64,000 nt of DNA from Hyphomonadaceae bacterium (lineage in GTDB: Bacteria; Pseudomonadota; Alphaproteobacteria; Caulobacterales; Hyphomonadaceae), in the NCBI GenBank assembly GCA_947474455.1, contig CANJIL010000001.1, positions 62,001-126,000 on the forward strand. The letters run 5' to 3'. A program made the position numbers and the translations under genes. Positions 40,423 to 49,393 of this stretch are shown here, one piece after another. The notes under the pieces are model-generated. The model made no database searches, had not been told where the DNA came from, and saw only the letters and a program-made list of their open reading frames with translations. The stretch's first letter is position 1, and the number at the start of each line of letters is the position of its first letter.

Positions 40423-41553
40423 ATGACTTCCAATTCGACACGATTTCAGGTGGATACGGCCGAGGGCGGAAAGCAGGTTCTTTCCGTCGCAGGCGACTGG
40501 ACCGTGTGGACTGTCGCCCAAATCGAGGAAAAGCTCCGCAAAACCAAGGTCGCCTACGATGCGATCCTCGATGTCAGCCAGCTCGAGAAGGTCGACACGT
40601 CCGGCGCCTATCTAATCGATCGCGCGCTGGGCGCCCTCGAGGGCATTGACGACAAGATCGAGATACGTGGCACGCATCCCACCATCGAGCGTCTGCTCGG
40701 CAAAGTCCGCAAGGCCAGCCCGGCTGCGCCGCCCGACCCGATCCCCCCGCCAGGCTTCATCGCGCTGCTCGACCGCGCCGGCCGCGGCGCTGTAAACGCG
40801 TGGCAGGAATTGCTCGGCCTTCTTTCTTTCATCGGCGAAACCATGGCGACGCTCGGCCGGCTTGCGGCGAATCCGCACCGCATTCGCTGGAAGTCGGTCG
40901 TCGCGATCATGGAGGAGGCAGGGCTCGACGCTCTCCCGATCGTCTGCTTCCTGTCTTTCTTCATCGGCCTCGTGATTGCGTTCATTGGCGCGAATCTGCT
41001 GGCGATGTTCAACGCTTCGGTCTTCACGGTCGAGCTCGTCGGCATCGGCATGTTGCGTGAGTTTGGCGCCGTGCTGACCGCCATCCTGCTCGCCGGCCGC
41101 ACCGACAGCGCCTTCACCGCTCAGATCGGCGCTATGAAGATGCGGCAGGAGATCGACGCCATGCGCACCATCGGGCTCGATCCGATGGAGGCGCTCGTCG
41201 CCCCGCGCCTGATCGCGCTGGTCCTGATGACGCCGCTGCTGACCTTTGCGGCGACCATTTCCGGCATTGGCGGCGGCCTCATCGCCGCCTGGACCGCGAT
41301 GAATATCTCGCCGCAGATGTTCATCTCGCGCTTCCAGGAAGTTGTGCCGCCTCAGCACTTCTGGGTCGGCATCGCCAAGGCGCCGGTGTTCGCGCTTGTC
41401 GTCGCAATGATTGGGTGCCGTCAGGGCATGCTTGTCGAAGGCGATGTCGTTTCGCTTGGTCGCCGCACGACCTCGGCAGTGGTGCAGGCCATCTTCATGG
41501 TGATCGCGCTCGATGCGATGTTCGCCGTTCTCTACTATATTCTGAAAATATGA
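40423..41553 (+). CDS. MlaE-type ABC permease with N-terminal STAS domain
   Basis: A 376-aa protein. An N-terminal STAS domain (residues about 1-95, LDVSQLEKVDTSGAYLIDRALG) is fused to an MlaE permease with about five helices (EFGAVLTAILLAGRTDSAFTAQIGAMK). Part of a phospholipid-moving ABC system between inner and outer membrane. The STAS fusion takes the place of separate MlaB. ATG 40423 is preferred over TTG 40417. The stop overlaps the ATPase start. Confidence 0.94.
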   Translation: MTSNSTRFQVDTAEGGKQVLSVAGDWTVWTVAQIEEKLRKTKVAYDAILDVSQLEKVDTSGAYLIDRALGALEGIDDKIEIRGTHPTIERLLGKVRKASPAAPPDPIPPPGFIALLDRAGRGAVNAWQELLGLLSFIGETMATLGRLAANPHRIRWKSVVAIMEEAGLDALPIVCFLSFFIGLVIAFIGANLLAMFNASVFTVELVGIGMLREFGAVLTAILLAGRTDSAFTAQIGAMKMRQEIDAMRTIGLDPMEALVAPRLIALVLMTPLLTFAATISGIGGGLIAAWTAMNISPQMFISRFQEVVPPQHFWVGIAKAPVFALVVAMIGCRQGMLVEGDVVSLGRRTTSAVVQAIFMVIALDAMFAVLYYILKI

Positions 41554-42356
41554 GTTTCGACACCGCCACCGCCAACGATAAGCGTGCGCCTGCGGACGAT
41601 GGCGAGGTCGTGATCCGCGTCCGGGGCCTCACCAATCGCTTCGGCTCGAAGACCGTTCACCAAGACCTCGAGCTCGACGTGCTCAAGGGCGAGGTGCTTG
41701 GCGTGATCGGTGGGTCGGGCACGGGCAAGTCCGTCCTGATGCGCTCAATCGTTGGCCTGCATACGCCGAATGCGGGCGAGATCGACGTTTTCGGTCAGCA
41801 AGTGAGCAAGCTTTCGCGTGAGGAGCGAGTGAAGGTAGAGCGCCGCTGGGGCGTCATGTTCCAGGACGGAGCGCTTTTCTCGACCATGACAGTTCGCGAG
41901 AACGTCATGGCGCCCATGGTGGAACACACGAAGATCCCGCGGGCGCTGATGAGCGAGCTGGCCGATCTCAAGCTTCGCCTCGCGGGTCTCGAACTCGAAG
42001 CGGCCCCTAAGCGCCCGGCTGACCTTTCCGGGGGCATGCGCAAACGGGCGGCCCTGGCTCGCGCGATTTCACTTGATCCGGAGCTGCTGTTCCTCGACGA
42101 ACCGACTGCCGGTCTCGACCCGATCAGCGCCGCAAAATTCGACGAATTGGTACGTTCACTGAGCAATGCCATGGGGTTAACCGTATTCCTTGTAACCCAT
42201 GATCTCGACACGCTTGCTGCAACCTGCGACCGAATTGCGGTGTTGAGTGACGGCAAGGTGCTTGCAATTGGTCCACTTGATGAGGTTCGCAAGAACCCAC
42301 ACCCGTGGATCCAAGAATACTTCTCTGGGCCACGTGGCCGTGCGGCGGTGAGATAG
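41550..42356 (+). CDS. MlaF-type ABC transporter ATPase
   Basis: A 268-aa ATPase of the Mla system: Walker A GGSGTGKSVLM, the Q-loop MFQDGALFSTMTVREN (typical of MlaF), signature LSGGMRKRAALARAI, and Walker B LLFLDEPTAGLDP. Start taken at the ATGA overlap with the permease. It powers lipid transport through the MlaE permease. Confidence 0.95.
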   Translation: MSFDTATANDKRAPADDGEVVIRVRGLTNRFGSKTVHQDLELDVLKGEVLGVIGGSGTGKSVLMRSIVGLHTPNAGEIDVFGQQVSKLSREERVKVERRWGVMFQDGALFSTMTVRENVMAPMVEHTKIPRALMSELADLKLRLAGLELEAAPKRPADLSGGMRKRAALARAISLDPELLFLDEPTAGLDPISAAKFDELVRSLSNAMGLTVFLVTHDLDTLAATCDRIAVLSDGKVLAIGPLDEVRKNPHPWIQEYFSGPRGRAAVR

Positions 42357-42359
42357 GCC

Positions 42360-43313
42360 ATGGAAACCAAGGCCAACTACGTTCTGATCGGCGCCTTCGT
42401 GCTGCTTGCCGCGGGGGCTCTCGCCCTGTTCACACTCTGGATTGCGGGCAATCCGCTGAACCGGAGTTTCGCGGATTACGACGTCATTTTCGAGGGCCCC
42501 GTTAACGGTCTCAGCGAGGGCGGCGAGGTGCGTTTCAACGGCATCAAGGTCGGCGAAGTGCAGACCCTGCGGCTGGATCGGGAAGACCCAAACACAGTCG
42601 TCGCGCATATCCGCATCGACGCCCAGACGCCTTTACGCACCGATAGCGTCGCCCAGCTCAACTTCATGGGCATCACCGGCGTTACTTTCATCCAGATTCT
42701 TGCAGGCGACCCCAAGAAGCCGCTGCTGACGCCAGTCAACGGCGTGACGCCGCGCATCTTCACTAGCCGCACGCTGGTCGATGAACTCTTCCAGGGCGGA
42801 CAGGACCTGCTCGGCGTGTCGGGCGACACGATCAAAAAGATCAACGAGATGCTCTCGGAAGAAAATCTTGCGCACCTGACGGCGACGCTGGCGAGCATTG
42901 ATCGTGTAGCCGCCAAGCTTGCTGAAGATGACGGGCTCGTGGATTCGGCGACCCACGCGCTAAAGTCGATCAACACGGCTGCGGTCGCGCTCGAAGGGGC
43001 CGCGAAGGCGGTCGACACGGCCGCCTCCACGATCGGCGGCGAAGTCACGAGTCTGTCGAAAGGCTTCAATTCCACCCTGGCGGACCTCGACCCGGTTCTC
43101 AAGGACGCCCTCGTCACGATGAAAAATGTCAACAGTGCTGTCGAGCAGATCAACACCGGCATCGCCCCGGCCGCCACGACGGCGCTGCAGAAGTTCGGTC
43201 ATACGGCGTCGGACATCCAGTCGATGATGATCCGCCTGCAGGGTCTGCTCGCGCAGATCGAGCAGGATCCGAGCCGGTTCGTCTATCAGCAGCCACAGCC
43301 GGTCGAACGATGA
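42360..43313 (+). CDS. MlaD-type MCE-domain protein
   Basis: A 317-aa protein with one N-terminal helix (residues about 8-28) and an MCE domain (about 38-120; YDVIFEGPVNGLSEGGEVRFNGIKVGEV). The long C-terminal part is helical/coiled coil (residues 150-310) and could form the periplasmic tube seen in MCE assemblies. Substrate-binding partner of the ABC system. Confidence 0.94.
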   Translation: METKANYVLIGAFVLLAAGALALFTLWIAGNPLNRSFADYDVIFEGPVNGLSEGGEVRFNGIKVGEVQTLRLDREDPNTVVAHIRIDAQTPLRTDSVAQLNFMGITGVTFIQILAGDPKKPLLTPVNGVTPRIFTSRTLVDELFQGGQDLLGVSGDTIKKINEMLSEENLAHLTATLASIDRVAAKLAEDDGLVDSATHALKSINTAAVALEGAAKAVDTAASTIGGEVTSLSKGFNSTLADLDPVLKDALVTMKNVNSAVEQINTGIAPAATTALQKFGHTASDIQSMMIRLQGLLAQIEQDPSRFVYQQPQPVER

Positions 43314-43948
43314 GAGCCCCCATGAAAAAGCCGATGCGCGCGCTCGTCCTTGCTTCCATGCTTACCCTCGCGAGCTGCGTCTCCGTCCTGCCCGAGCCGA
43401 TCATTCCGTCCGCGTTGATTGCGCCGCCAGCCGAGCGCGCCGTTGCGCCCACGGATCCGCTGCAAGCTGACGTCGCGGTGTTCATGCCCGAATCCTCGCG
43501 CGCCTTCGCGGGCGCCGATATCGCCGTGCGCGACGGACAGGAGCTTATCTACCTGTCCGACGTGCGCTGGGCCGACTCCGCGCCAGCGCTGTTGCAGGGC
43601 GCCGTCGTGAACTCTCTGTCCAAGGCCAACGGTCCGGGCAGGGCCGCGCCCGGCCAGCTTGGCGCGCAGACGGATTATGACCTGCGCTGGCGCATCGTCG
43701 ATCTCTCGACGGGCCGCGAAACGTCGCCTGTCCGCGTCGAAGTCCAGGTCAGCCTGATGGATTCCGGCACGCGCCGCATGATCGCGCAACAGAGCTTCAC
43801 CGCCGGCGCCGATCCTTCAGAGCGCTCCCCGCGCGCCCGCGCCGCCGCACTGGCGCTCGCGGTTCAGAAAATGGCGGACGATGTCGCAGCGTTTGTTGCG
43901 AAAACCGTCGTCCCGAAACCCGCGCTGACGCCGGTCAGGCCGAACTAA
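43310..43948 (+). CDS. ABC-type transport auxiliary lipoprotein (PqiC-like)
   Basis: A 212-aa lipoprotein (lipobox LTLASC, near residue 22) with the auxiliary-component pattern: FAGADIAVRDGQELIYLSDVRWADSAPALLQ, then a second half ending in RARAAALALAVQKMADDV. It overlaps mlaD by four bases. It probably bridges the MCE protein to the outer membrane. Confidence 0.86.
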   Translation: MRAPMKKPMRALVLASMLTLASCVSVLPEPIIPSALIAPPAERAVAPTDPLQADVAVFMPESSRAFAGADIAVRDGQELIYLSDVRWADSAPALLQGAVVNSLSKANGPGRAAPGQLGAQTDYDLRWRIVDLSTGRETSPVRVEVQVSLMDSGTRRMIAQQSFTAGADPSERSPRARAAALALAVQKMADDVAAFVAKTVVPKPALTPVRPN

Positions 43949-44006
43949 GGTCTGGAGTGGGGATCGCCTTAGAGGGAAACGTTTCACCTTGTCCTGCCCA
44001 CCGCGA

Positions 44007-44102
44007 CGAAAGTTGGGGTCCAGGAACGGTCGGGCAGCATGAACAAGTTTGAAGCTGCACACCGGAACAAGCCTTGAAGCCAGCCCTGGCTCCCGACTTT
44101 CG
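44007..44102. repeat. Imperfect inverted repeat, intergenic
   Basis: CGAAAGTTGGGGTCCAGG (44007-44024) is inverted as CCTGGCTCCCGACTTTCG (44085-44102), 14 of 18 matching. Flanks resemble the CGACGAAAGTCGGGA-type dispersed repeats seen at 22700. No ORF. It lies between two converging genes. Confidence 0.55.
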
Positions 44103-44151
44103 TTGGGATGAGCGCTGATATAGCTGCGCTGCCGCTCAAAGCGATCCCGCC

Positions 44152-46032
44152 CTAGATCGACGCCCCCAGCGCAGCGTCCAGCAACAGGAACGCCGAAAGC
44201 CGCGGCGCTGCGTCCTCGCGGGCTCGTTCCGCCATCGAGAGCACGCGCAACGCATCAGGCTCCTCGGAGGTGAGGAAGCTGCGCGCGGCCTGCTGAAGAT
44301 CGTGATCGCCCTCAAGCATGCGCGATACGCGCTGAAGCTCACTGGGGACGACGTCGCGGATCGCGCGGCGGCGGTGGCGTTCGCCGTGGTGGGCGGCTGT
44401 CGCGATGCGGCGAAGATCTGACGCCTTGACCACATGATTGAGACTAACGCCGCCGCGGTCGAGCCGGTCGATGATCTGCCCGGCGGACTGTTCGCGGACC
44501 TGTAGCGGAACTTCCTCGATGCCGGACAGGAGGCCGCGCCAGGAATGGCCGTTGCGCGTCGGCTCAGGCCCGAACAGGGGATCGGGCGAGGGAACGGCGC
44601 GCGGGCCGGCAATCGTACTGAGGACCAGCTCGTCGTCGTGCACGCCATCGCCACGCATCGGATCCCACATCGGATCGTCCATCGCGCTTGAAGCGGTAGG
44701 CTTGGCGGCGGCGAACAACGGGGTCACCGGTTCGGGCTTTGGCTTTTTGAGCACGAGGTCGTCGAGCGGCCGGGACTTCTCGGGTTCGAGGATGAGATCG
44801 TCGACCGAGGACTGCTCGGCATGATCATCCTTCATCCTGTGGATCAGGAGTGAGGCTTTCTCGATGCGTACGCGAGCGCGCTCTAGCCCCTCCTCGGCGG
44901 CGCTGGTCGCACGCGAGGCGGTGCGGAAAAGGGTTTCCGAAAGTTGGTTGACGCGCTTTTCGGTTTCGTCGGCCTGCTGGCGGGCAGCCATGGTGGCCGA
45001 TCGGGTCGTGGCTTCGGCCTGCTGGGCGACATCTTTCAGCGCGGTCATGGCCGTGCGGGCCTCTTCAGTCGCCTGGGCCGACCGGGCGTTGATCGTCTCG
45101 GTCGCCTTCATGGCGGAGCCGAGCGCATCTGAAACCGTGTCGCGCAGGCTCTCTGCGGTCGACTTGGCGGCTGCCTGGGCCAGTTCCCCGGCCTTGGTGG
45201 CGGCTTCGACCATGCGGGTCGACTGCACAAGTTGCTCGTCGAGGCGCATCAGGGCCCCGCCGAGGTTCTGAGCGCGCTTCCGGCTTTCCGCGCCCATCGT
45301 GTCGAGTTGGTTGATGCGCGAAGCGAGGTGGCCTGCGGTATCCTGCAGGTCGCGCAGGCGCTGGTCGAGCGTCACGTCTGACTGGCGGACCTGATCCTGC
45401 GCGGCGCGGGCGGCCTCCGAGATCATCTGCGCATGGCGCGGGATCGACTTGGCGAGCGTCTCGGACTGATTGCGCAGGCTTTCGGCCAACTGCGTCAGGC
45501 TCTGCCGTTCCGAGCCCATCTTGTGGACGAGCACCTCTGAATCAGCGCGGACGATCTCGGCAGCCTTAAGGGCGGCGGTAACGCTGCTCTCGATGTCGTG
45601 CTTGAGCGTATCCAGCCGCGTGCGCGTGTCAGACAGCGCGTTGTTCAGCATCTGGGTCTCGCGGGCGACCGCTTCGGCAAGGCTGGTGACCTCGCCCCGG
45701 GATTGTTCGGCAGGGGCCAGGAGCAGCTTCGCGGACGTCAGCACCACCTGGTTGGCTTCTGAGGAGCGTGCGCCTTCGCGCGCCATGACGCCTGCGCAGA
45801 CCAGCGTCAGGCCGGTGGCGAACAGCACGGCGAACCCGCCAGCGAGCACCAGAGGCGGCTGGGCGAGAATGTTGTCAAAGCCGACTGTGGCAATCAGCCA
45901 GGCTGCGATGCCGCCCCAGAGTATGAGCGCTAGGGCTGCGCCGGCCCAGGGCATCCATGCCCCAGCGGTGCGCGCCGCTTCAAGCTGAGCGTTGACCCGG
46001 TTGGGCGTCCTACGATCCAGGTATTTTGTCAT
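44152..46032 (-). CDS. Two-TM coiled-coil protein resembling polar scaffold proteins
   Basis: A 626-aa protein with two N-terminal membrane helices (residues about 32-53 and 60-85), a long Ala-rich coiled coil (about 110-440, many heptad-like A/L positions), a Pro/Asp-rich linker, and a folded helical domain at the end (about 530-626, QIIDRLDRGGVSLNHVV, RRIATAAHHGERHRRR). The two-TM plus coiled-coil plan is that of TipN-like polarity factors of Caulobacterales, but I see no decisive sequence match. Earlier in-frame ATG (46185) gives a Pro/Arg-rich extension and is rejected. Confidence 0.82.
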   Translation of the reverse strand: MTKYLDRRTPNRVNAQLEAARTAGAWMPWAGAALALILWGGIAAWLIATVGFDNILAQPPLVLAGGFAVLFATGLTLVCAGVMAREGARSSEANQVVLTSAKLLLAPAEQSRGEVTSLAEAVARETQMLNNALSDTRTRLDTLKHDIESSVTAALKAAEIVRADSEVLVHKMGSERQSLTQLAESLRNQSETLAKSIPRHAQMISEAARAAQDQVRQSDVTLDQRLRDLQDTAGHLASRINQLDTMGAESRKRAQNLGGALMRLDEQLVQSTRMVEAATKAGELAQAAAKSTAESLRDTVSDALGSAMKATETINARSAQATEEARTAMTALKDVAQQAEATTRSATMAARQQADETEKRVNQLSETLFRTASRATSAAEEGLERARVRIEKASLLIHRMKDDHAEQSSVDDLILEPEKSRPLDDLVLKKPKPEPVTPLFAAAKPTASSAMDDPMWDPMRGDGVHDDELVLSTIAGPRAVPSPDPLFGPEPTRNGHSWRGLLSGIEEVPLQVREQSAGQIIDRLDRGGVSLNHVVKASDLRRIATAAHHGERHRRRAIRDVVPSELQRVSRMLEGDHDLQQAARSFLTSEEPDALRVLSMAERAREDAAPRLSAFLLLDAALGASI

Positions 46033-46305
46033 GTGTTCAGGTTGACCAGTCCAGAGTGGCGTAAACGCGCCAGCAAGCGGGCGTGGACGGGCGCCCAACG
46101 GAATTCTTCCGGGGCTCGCGGCTCTACCCGCCCACTCAGCCTCGACAGTGTGCAGATATGGCGCCGTGTTGAAAAGGGGCTGCAAACAGCGCGGCGCCCG
46201 GATTCTGCAGGAATTTTGTAAACGCTAGCAGGCGAAAGACGTCAGCTGTCGTGAAATGCGCCGCAGATTCTCAGTAAACGGGACGAGTCAGCACCGTAGC
46301 GCCGC

Positions 46306-46475
46306 CTACCAGACCTTTGGCGTCTCTTCCTTGACCGGCTTTTCGATCGAGGCCGGTTTGCCGCGCTTCATGTCTTGATCTTTTACAGGTTGGGCAGGCC
46401 CAGAATCGCCAACGCCTGTCCACGCGACCAGCGCCGCGACACCGCATCCCTGACGTTCACAATCACTTCGATCAT
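46306..46475 (-). other. Possible small membrane-protein gene with a frameshift
   Basis: ATG 46475 follows a strong GGAAGG site and begins MIEVIVNV, but that frame stops at about 46383. The next frame over reads GVAALVAWTGVG and continues to KRGKPASIEKPVKEETPKVW at 46306. Joining the two frames would give a short one-helix protein with a charged tail. Could equally be chance; weakly supported. Confidence 0.25.
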
Positions 46476-46640
46476 CGGGCGCCCCCTTCCCCCGAGTTTG
46501 TGAGGCCAAGCTCCGAGACTTCAAGGCGGAAATTCGGCCCGCATTACAAAATGGAGGAAAATCACGCGTCGAAGCTACGCTTTTCTGTGGCCCCGCCCCA
46601 GGTGGTGGTGCGACGCGTCTCGATTGTATGGCGGGTGGAC

Positions 46641-46655
46641 TTAACCAGCGATTAT
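46641..46655 (+). promoter_or_regulatory. Candidate CtrA box upstream of the HPt gene
   Basis: TTAACCAGCGATTAT fits the CtrA consensus TTAA-N7-TTAA with one mismatch. It lies 42 bases before the HPt start, a common place for CtrA sites. If the organism has CtrA, this would place the gene under cell-cycle control. Confidence 0.4.
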
Positions 46656-46697
46656 CCCGGGTCTTCGACCCTGCATTGGACCCAGGGGAGGGCCGCC

Positions 46698-47075
46698 ATG
46701 TCCGCAGTCATTGATCTCGACCAGCTTGAAACAATGACGGGGGGCGATGCGGAGCTCGCGGTCGAGGCGCTGGGGATTTTCCGCCAGTCGGCCGACCTCT
46801 GGGGGCGCATGCTGGATCCGCATGCCGAAGCGGTGCAGTGGGCCGATGCCGCGCACGGCATCAAGGGCGCCGCGCGCTCGGTCGGGCTGATGGCGCTTGG
46901 TGATGTGTGCGAGGAAGCCGAACGACTGGGCCGTTCCAGAGCGCCAACGGCGGCGCAGGCCGGCGTTGCGATCTCCGCGGTGAAAGACAGGCTCGGCGAA
47001 GCGATCGAGGCAATCGCCCAAATCGAACACCAGCTTATGATGAAGCGAACGTTCGCAGGCGTGCGGCTGGGGTAG
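46698..47075 (+). CDS. Stand-alone HPt phosphotransfer protein
   Basis: A 125-aa four-helix-bundle phosphotransfer protein. The acceptor His sits in ADAAHGIKGAARSVGLMAL (near residue 56), the classic HPt helix. It relays phosphate between hybrid kinases, such as the one at 3953, and response regulators. A GGGGAGGG ribosome site decides the start; upstream in-frame sequence is not protein-like. Possible CtrA control, see the box upstream. Confidence 0.88.
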   Translation: MSAVIDLDQLETMTGGDAELAVEALGIFRQSADLWGRMLDPHAEAVQWADAAHGIKGAARSVGLMALGDVCEEAERLGRSRAPTAAQAGVAISAVKDRLGEAIEAIAQIEHQLMMKRTFAGVRLG

Positions 47076-47178
47076 ACAGGCGCTCAGGCCGCGACGGCGT
47101 CAGCGAGAAAATCGTCGAGCGCAACCCAGTTTTCTTCCGGCTGGCGCGTGGACAGCTAACACGCTGCGCTTTTCGTGA

Positions 47179-47412
47179 CTATCCCCGACCACGGCGGAAG
47201 CGGCGCCAGCGGATGGCGACTTTCGTGAAGAAGTCTTGCTGGTTCTCGATGTTGTCGAAAACTTCTTGGTCCGATTTTCCAATGGCGACCAGAGTTGCGA
47301 TTTCGTCGGGAGCGGCGCGATAGCGGAGCTTGCGGAAGCCGGCGGCCAGGACAGCTGCGCGCGTCCGGGCGATGGAGTCATCTAGATCTCGCGGGTCCAG
47401 CATCTCACTCAT
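47179..47412 (-). CDS. Small soluble protein, last gene of the motor-like operon
   Basis: A 77-aa protein, MSEMLDPRDLDDSIARTRAA at the start, with a basic C-terminus (KVAIRWRRFRRGRG). No signal or helix. Its ATG overlaps the stop of the MotB-like gene (ATGA), so it is coupled to the operon. No family recognised. The last residues could bind membrane or nucleic acid; that is a guess. Confidence 0.75.
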   Translation of the reverse strand: MSEMLDPRDLDDSIARTRAAVLAAGFRKLRYRAAPDEIATLVAIGKSDQEVFDNIENQQDFFTKVAIRWRRFRRGRG

Positions 47413-48323
47413 GGCGTGGCCGTGGGAGAAGCGCCCGAGACCAGCGGGTAAAAGCGATCCTCCACCGCGCGGCGGGCCTGGATATAGCCGGACTTGTTGC
47501 CGTCCGACGTGCCATCGATGATTCGCGCGTAAAAGCGGCAGCCCTGCGCCACGCTCCAGGCATGCAGGCCCATTGTCTGCGTAAGGAAAGTCTGGCGCGA
47601 GATCGTCTGGCCAAGCGGCGGCTCCGCGCCATTGGCGCGCAGGCCGGCCATGTCCAGTCCCGTGCGGTCGTCCGTGATGCTGAGGCTCAGTCCGTCATCC
47701 AGCAGCACCGCATCGTATGCGTAGACGATCTTTCCGTCGCGTTGCCAGCATGGCGGATAGGAGAGGCCATTGCCAGCGGTCGCCAGTTTCCGTTCGTAAT
47801 AGTCGAGCTGACCGGCCATGCGATCGAACGCCGCCAAAGCCTCCGCAAGCGTCTTCGGTTTGTCCGCGCCGTCCGCAGGCGGAGCTGTCGTCTTGCGTGA
47901 AAGATGCCAGTCGAGAACCTGCAACGGCGTCTCGTTGCTCCTCTGGACATCGAAAGCATCGGCGATCTGCTTGGCTTCCCCCGCCGTGGGCACGAGACGT
48001 GCGTAAGTGGCGAGGTCTTTCTGCAGCGCGGCGTTGCGCGCCATCTCGTCTGTCAGGCGGTTGAGCTTGCGTGAGAGTTCATCGGGGCTGGTCGCGATGC
48101 CGGACAGGGTGAGCTGCCGCGCCAACCGGTCCACGCCTGAATCAATGCGCAGGGTCAGGCCGGCGATCTGATCCTCTTGTTCCTTCATCTTCTTGTCGCG
48201 CGCCTGTCCAAGGGCCGCGTAGACCAGCAGCAACAGGAAAAGGACGAGCAGGAGCGTTTCGGCCAGCGTGAGACCGAGAACAAGACCGCGCCGATAGCCA
48301 ACCGGATCGTTCGACCCGCGCAT
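47409..48323 (-). CDS. MotB/ZorB-like single-TM protein of an unassigned motor module
   Basis: A 304-aa protein. One N-terminal helix (residues 13-37) contains an acidic residue, Glu22, in GLTLAETLLLVLF, at the place where MotB, ExbD and ZorB carry the ion-binding Asp. A coiled coil follows (about 45-130). The C-terminal domain has PPCWQRDGKIVYAYDAVL (190-207), QGCRFYARIID (260-270) and AVEDRFY (286-292): two conserved-looking cysteines, not an OmpA-type peptidoglycan binder. Start is the ATG sharing a base with the MotA-like stop (TGATG). I have seen this C-terminal pattern only in unnamed proteins; function is inferred. Confidence 0.75.
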   Translation of the reverse strand: MRGSNDPVGYRRGLVLGLTLAETLLLVLFLLLLVYAALGQARDKKMKEQEDQIAGLTLRIDSGVDRLARQLTLSGIATSPDELSRKLNRLTDEMARNAALQKDLATYARLVPTAGEAKQIADAFDVQRSNETPLQVLDWHLSRKTTAPPADGADKPKTLAEALAAFDRMAGQLDYYERKLATAGNGLSYPPCWQRDGKIVYAYDAVLLDDGLSLSITDDRTGLDMAGLRANGAEPPLGQTISRQTFLTQTMGLHAWSVAQGCRFYARIIDGTSDGNKSGYIQARRAVEDRFYPLVSGASPTATP

Positions 48324-49393
48324 CAATTGACCCGCCGGACGATGGTGTTCGCGAGGTCGCCGAGCGCAGTGTACACTTTCTGCACGGCTTCACGCGCGCG
48401 CTCCGCATCCGCCTCCATTGCCGCGCGGTGTTGCGCGAGAAAGAGCTTCTGCCCATCAAGCGCGGCTACAATGCTCTCCGTCGCCGCGCGCTGTTTCTCC
48501 AGCGTGCGGGCAAGGTCGTTGAGCACCTGATCGATCTTGCGAAGGCCCACTTCTGAACGTTCGGTGGCGGAAACTGTGGAGCTGACGGCGCTGGCCTGAT
48601 CACGGATTTCGCGCCCCGCTTCGGAAAGCCGCAAGCCTGCCGCTTCGAGCTGCGCCACGGTCGCCTTGAGCACGGTGTTGAGCGTCTCGGGCGAGACCTC
48701 GAGGCTCTTCATCCGTTCGGTGATTTCTCGCGCATCCTCGACATTGGCGCGCGTGTGCTCGATCGAGATGCGGAAGGTTTCCTGCGCGCCTACCAGCAAC
48801 GTGCGAAACGCCTCTGCGGCGGAGAGCAGGGATGAACGCATGTCCTGTGCGGCCTGCGCCAGGTCATTGCGGGCGCGACCCTCGACATCGTCGTTCTCCG
48901 AGCGGAACTGGATCAGGATCAGCCGCGCAATGATGCCGGTGCATGTGGAAACCAGCGCCACGCCGAAATTTCCCAGCAGCCCCGTAATCTCCGCTCCGCC
49001 TTCGATCTGGATAAGCGTCGCGATCAGGGATGCGAGCGTGTAGACAAGCCCAAGATAATAGCAGTTGTCGCCCAGCCGGTCGGCCCGCATCACACGCTGG
49101 CGGATCGACAGCCACGACACCGCGAAATAACCGACGATGAAGGCGAAGGCCGCGACGGCGCCTGCGGTGGGCGAAAGCCAGCCGCCGGTCTTGCCCAGCA
49201 GGATGAAGGCGCTGCCCGCCAGCAGGGCGATGAAATAGGTTATCTTCTCTGCCGTTTCGGAGACGCGCCGCTTGGCGACATCGGGCTGGCGGCCGGGCGC
49301 CGCCGGAATGCGGCTCGAGACCGGCTCGTCATTCGTGATCAGCGTCGCCGTCAGCGGCTCGGGGATAATGGAGGGGCGGATATCGTCAGCCAT
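48323..49393 (-). CDS. MotA/ExbB/ZorA-like membrane protein with coiled-coil tail
   Basis: A 356-aa protein. Four helices (residues about 50-67, 74-96, 110-130, 136-163). The last two resemble the MotA/TolQ/ExbB core: NCYYLGLVYTLASLIATL and GLLGNFGVALVSTCTGIIARL, the second matching the polar A-L-x-T-T-x-x-G-L-x-x-A helix that lines the ion path. A cytoplasmic coiled coil of nearly 190 residues follows, as in ZorA tails. Start is the ATG overlapping the VWA gene stop (TGATG). No flagellar, Tol or TonB genes are near. Confidence 0.78.
   Translation of the reverse strand: MADDIRPSIIPEPLTATLITNDEPVSSRIPAAPGRQPDVAKRRVSETAEKITYFIALLAGSAFILLGKTGGWLSPTAGAVAAFAFIVGYFAVSWLSIRQRVMRADRLGDNCYYLGLVYTLASLIATLIQIEGGAEITGLLGNFGVALVSTCTGIIARLILIQFRSENDDVEGRARNDLAQAAQDMRSSLLSAAEAFRTLLVGAQETFRISIEHTRANVEDAREITERMKSLEVSPETLNTVLKATVAQLEAAGLRLSEAGREIRDQASAVSSTVSATERSEVGLRKIDQVLNDLARTLEKQRAATESIVAALDGQKLFLAQHRAAMEADAERAREAVQKVYTALGDLANTIVRRVN

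Noticed and set aside
47409-49393. Calling the pair flagellar motA/motB or tolQ/tolR
   Set aside because: No flagellar, tol or ton genes nearby. Long coiled-coil tail and cysteine domain do not fit those families.
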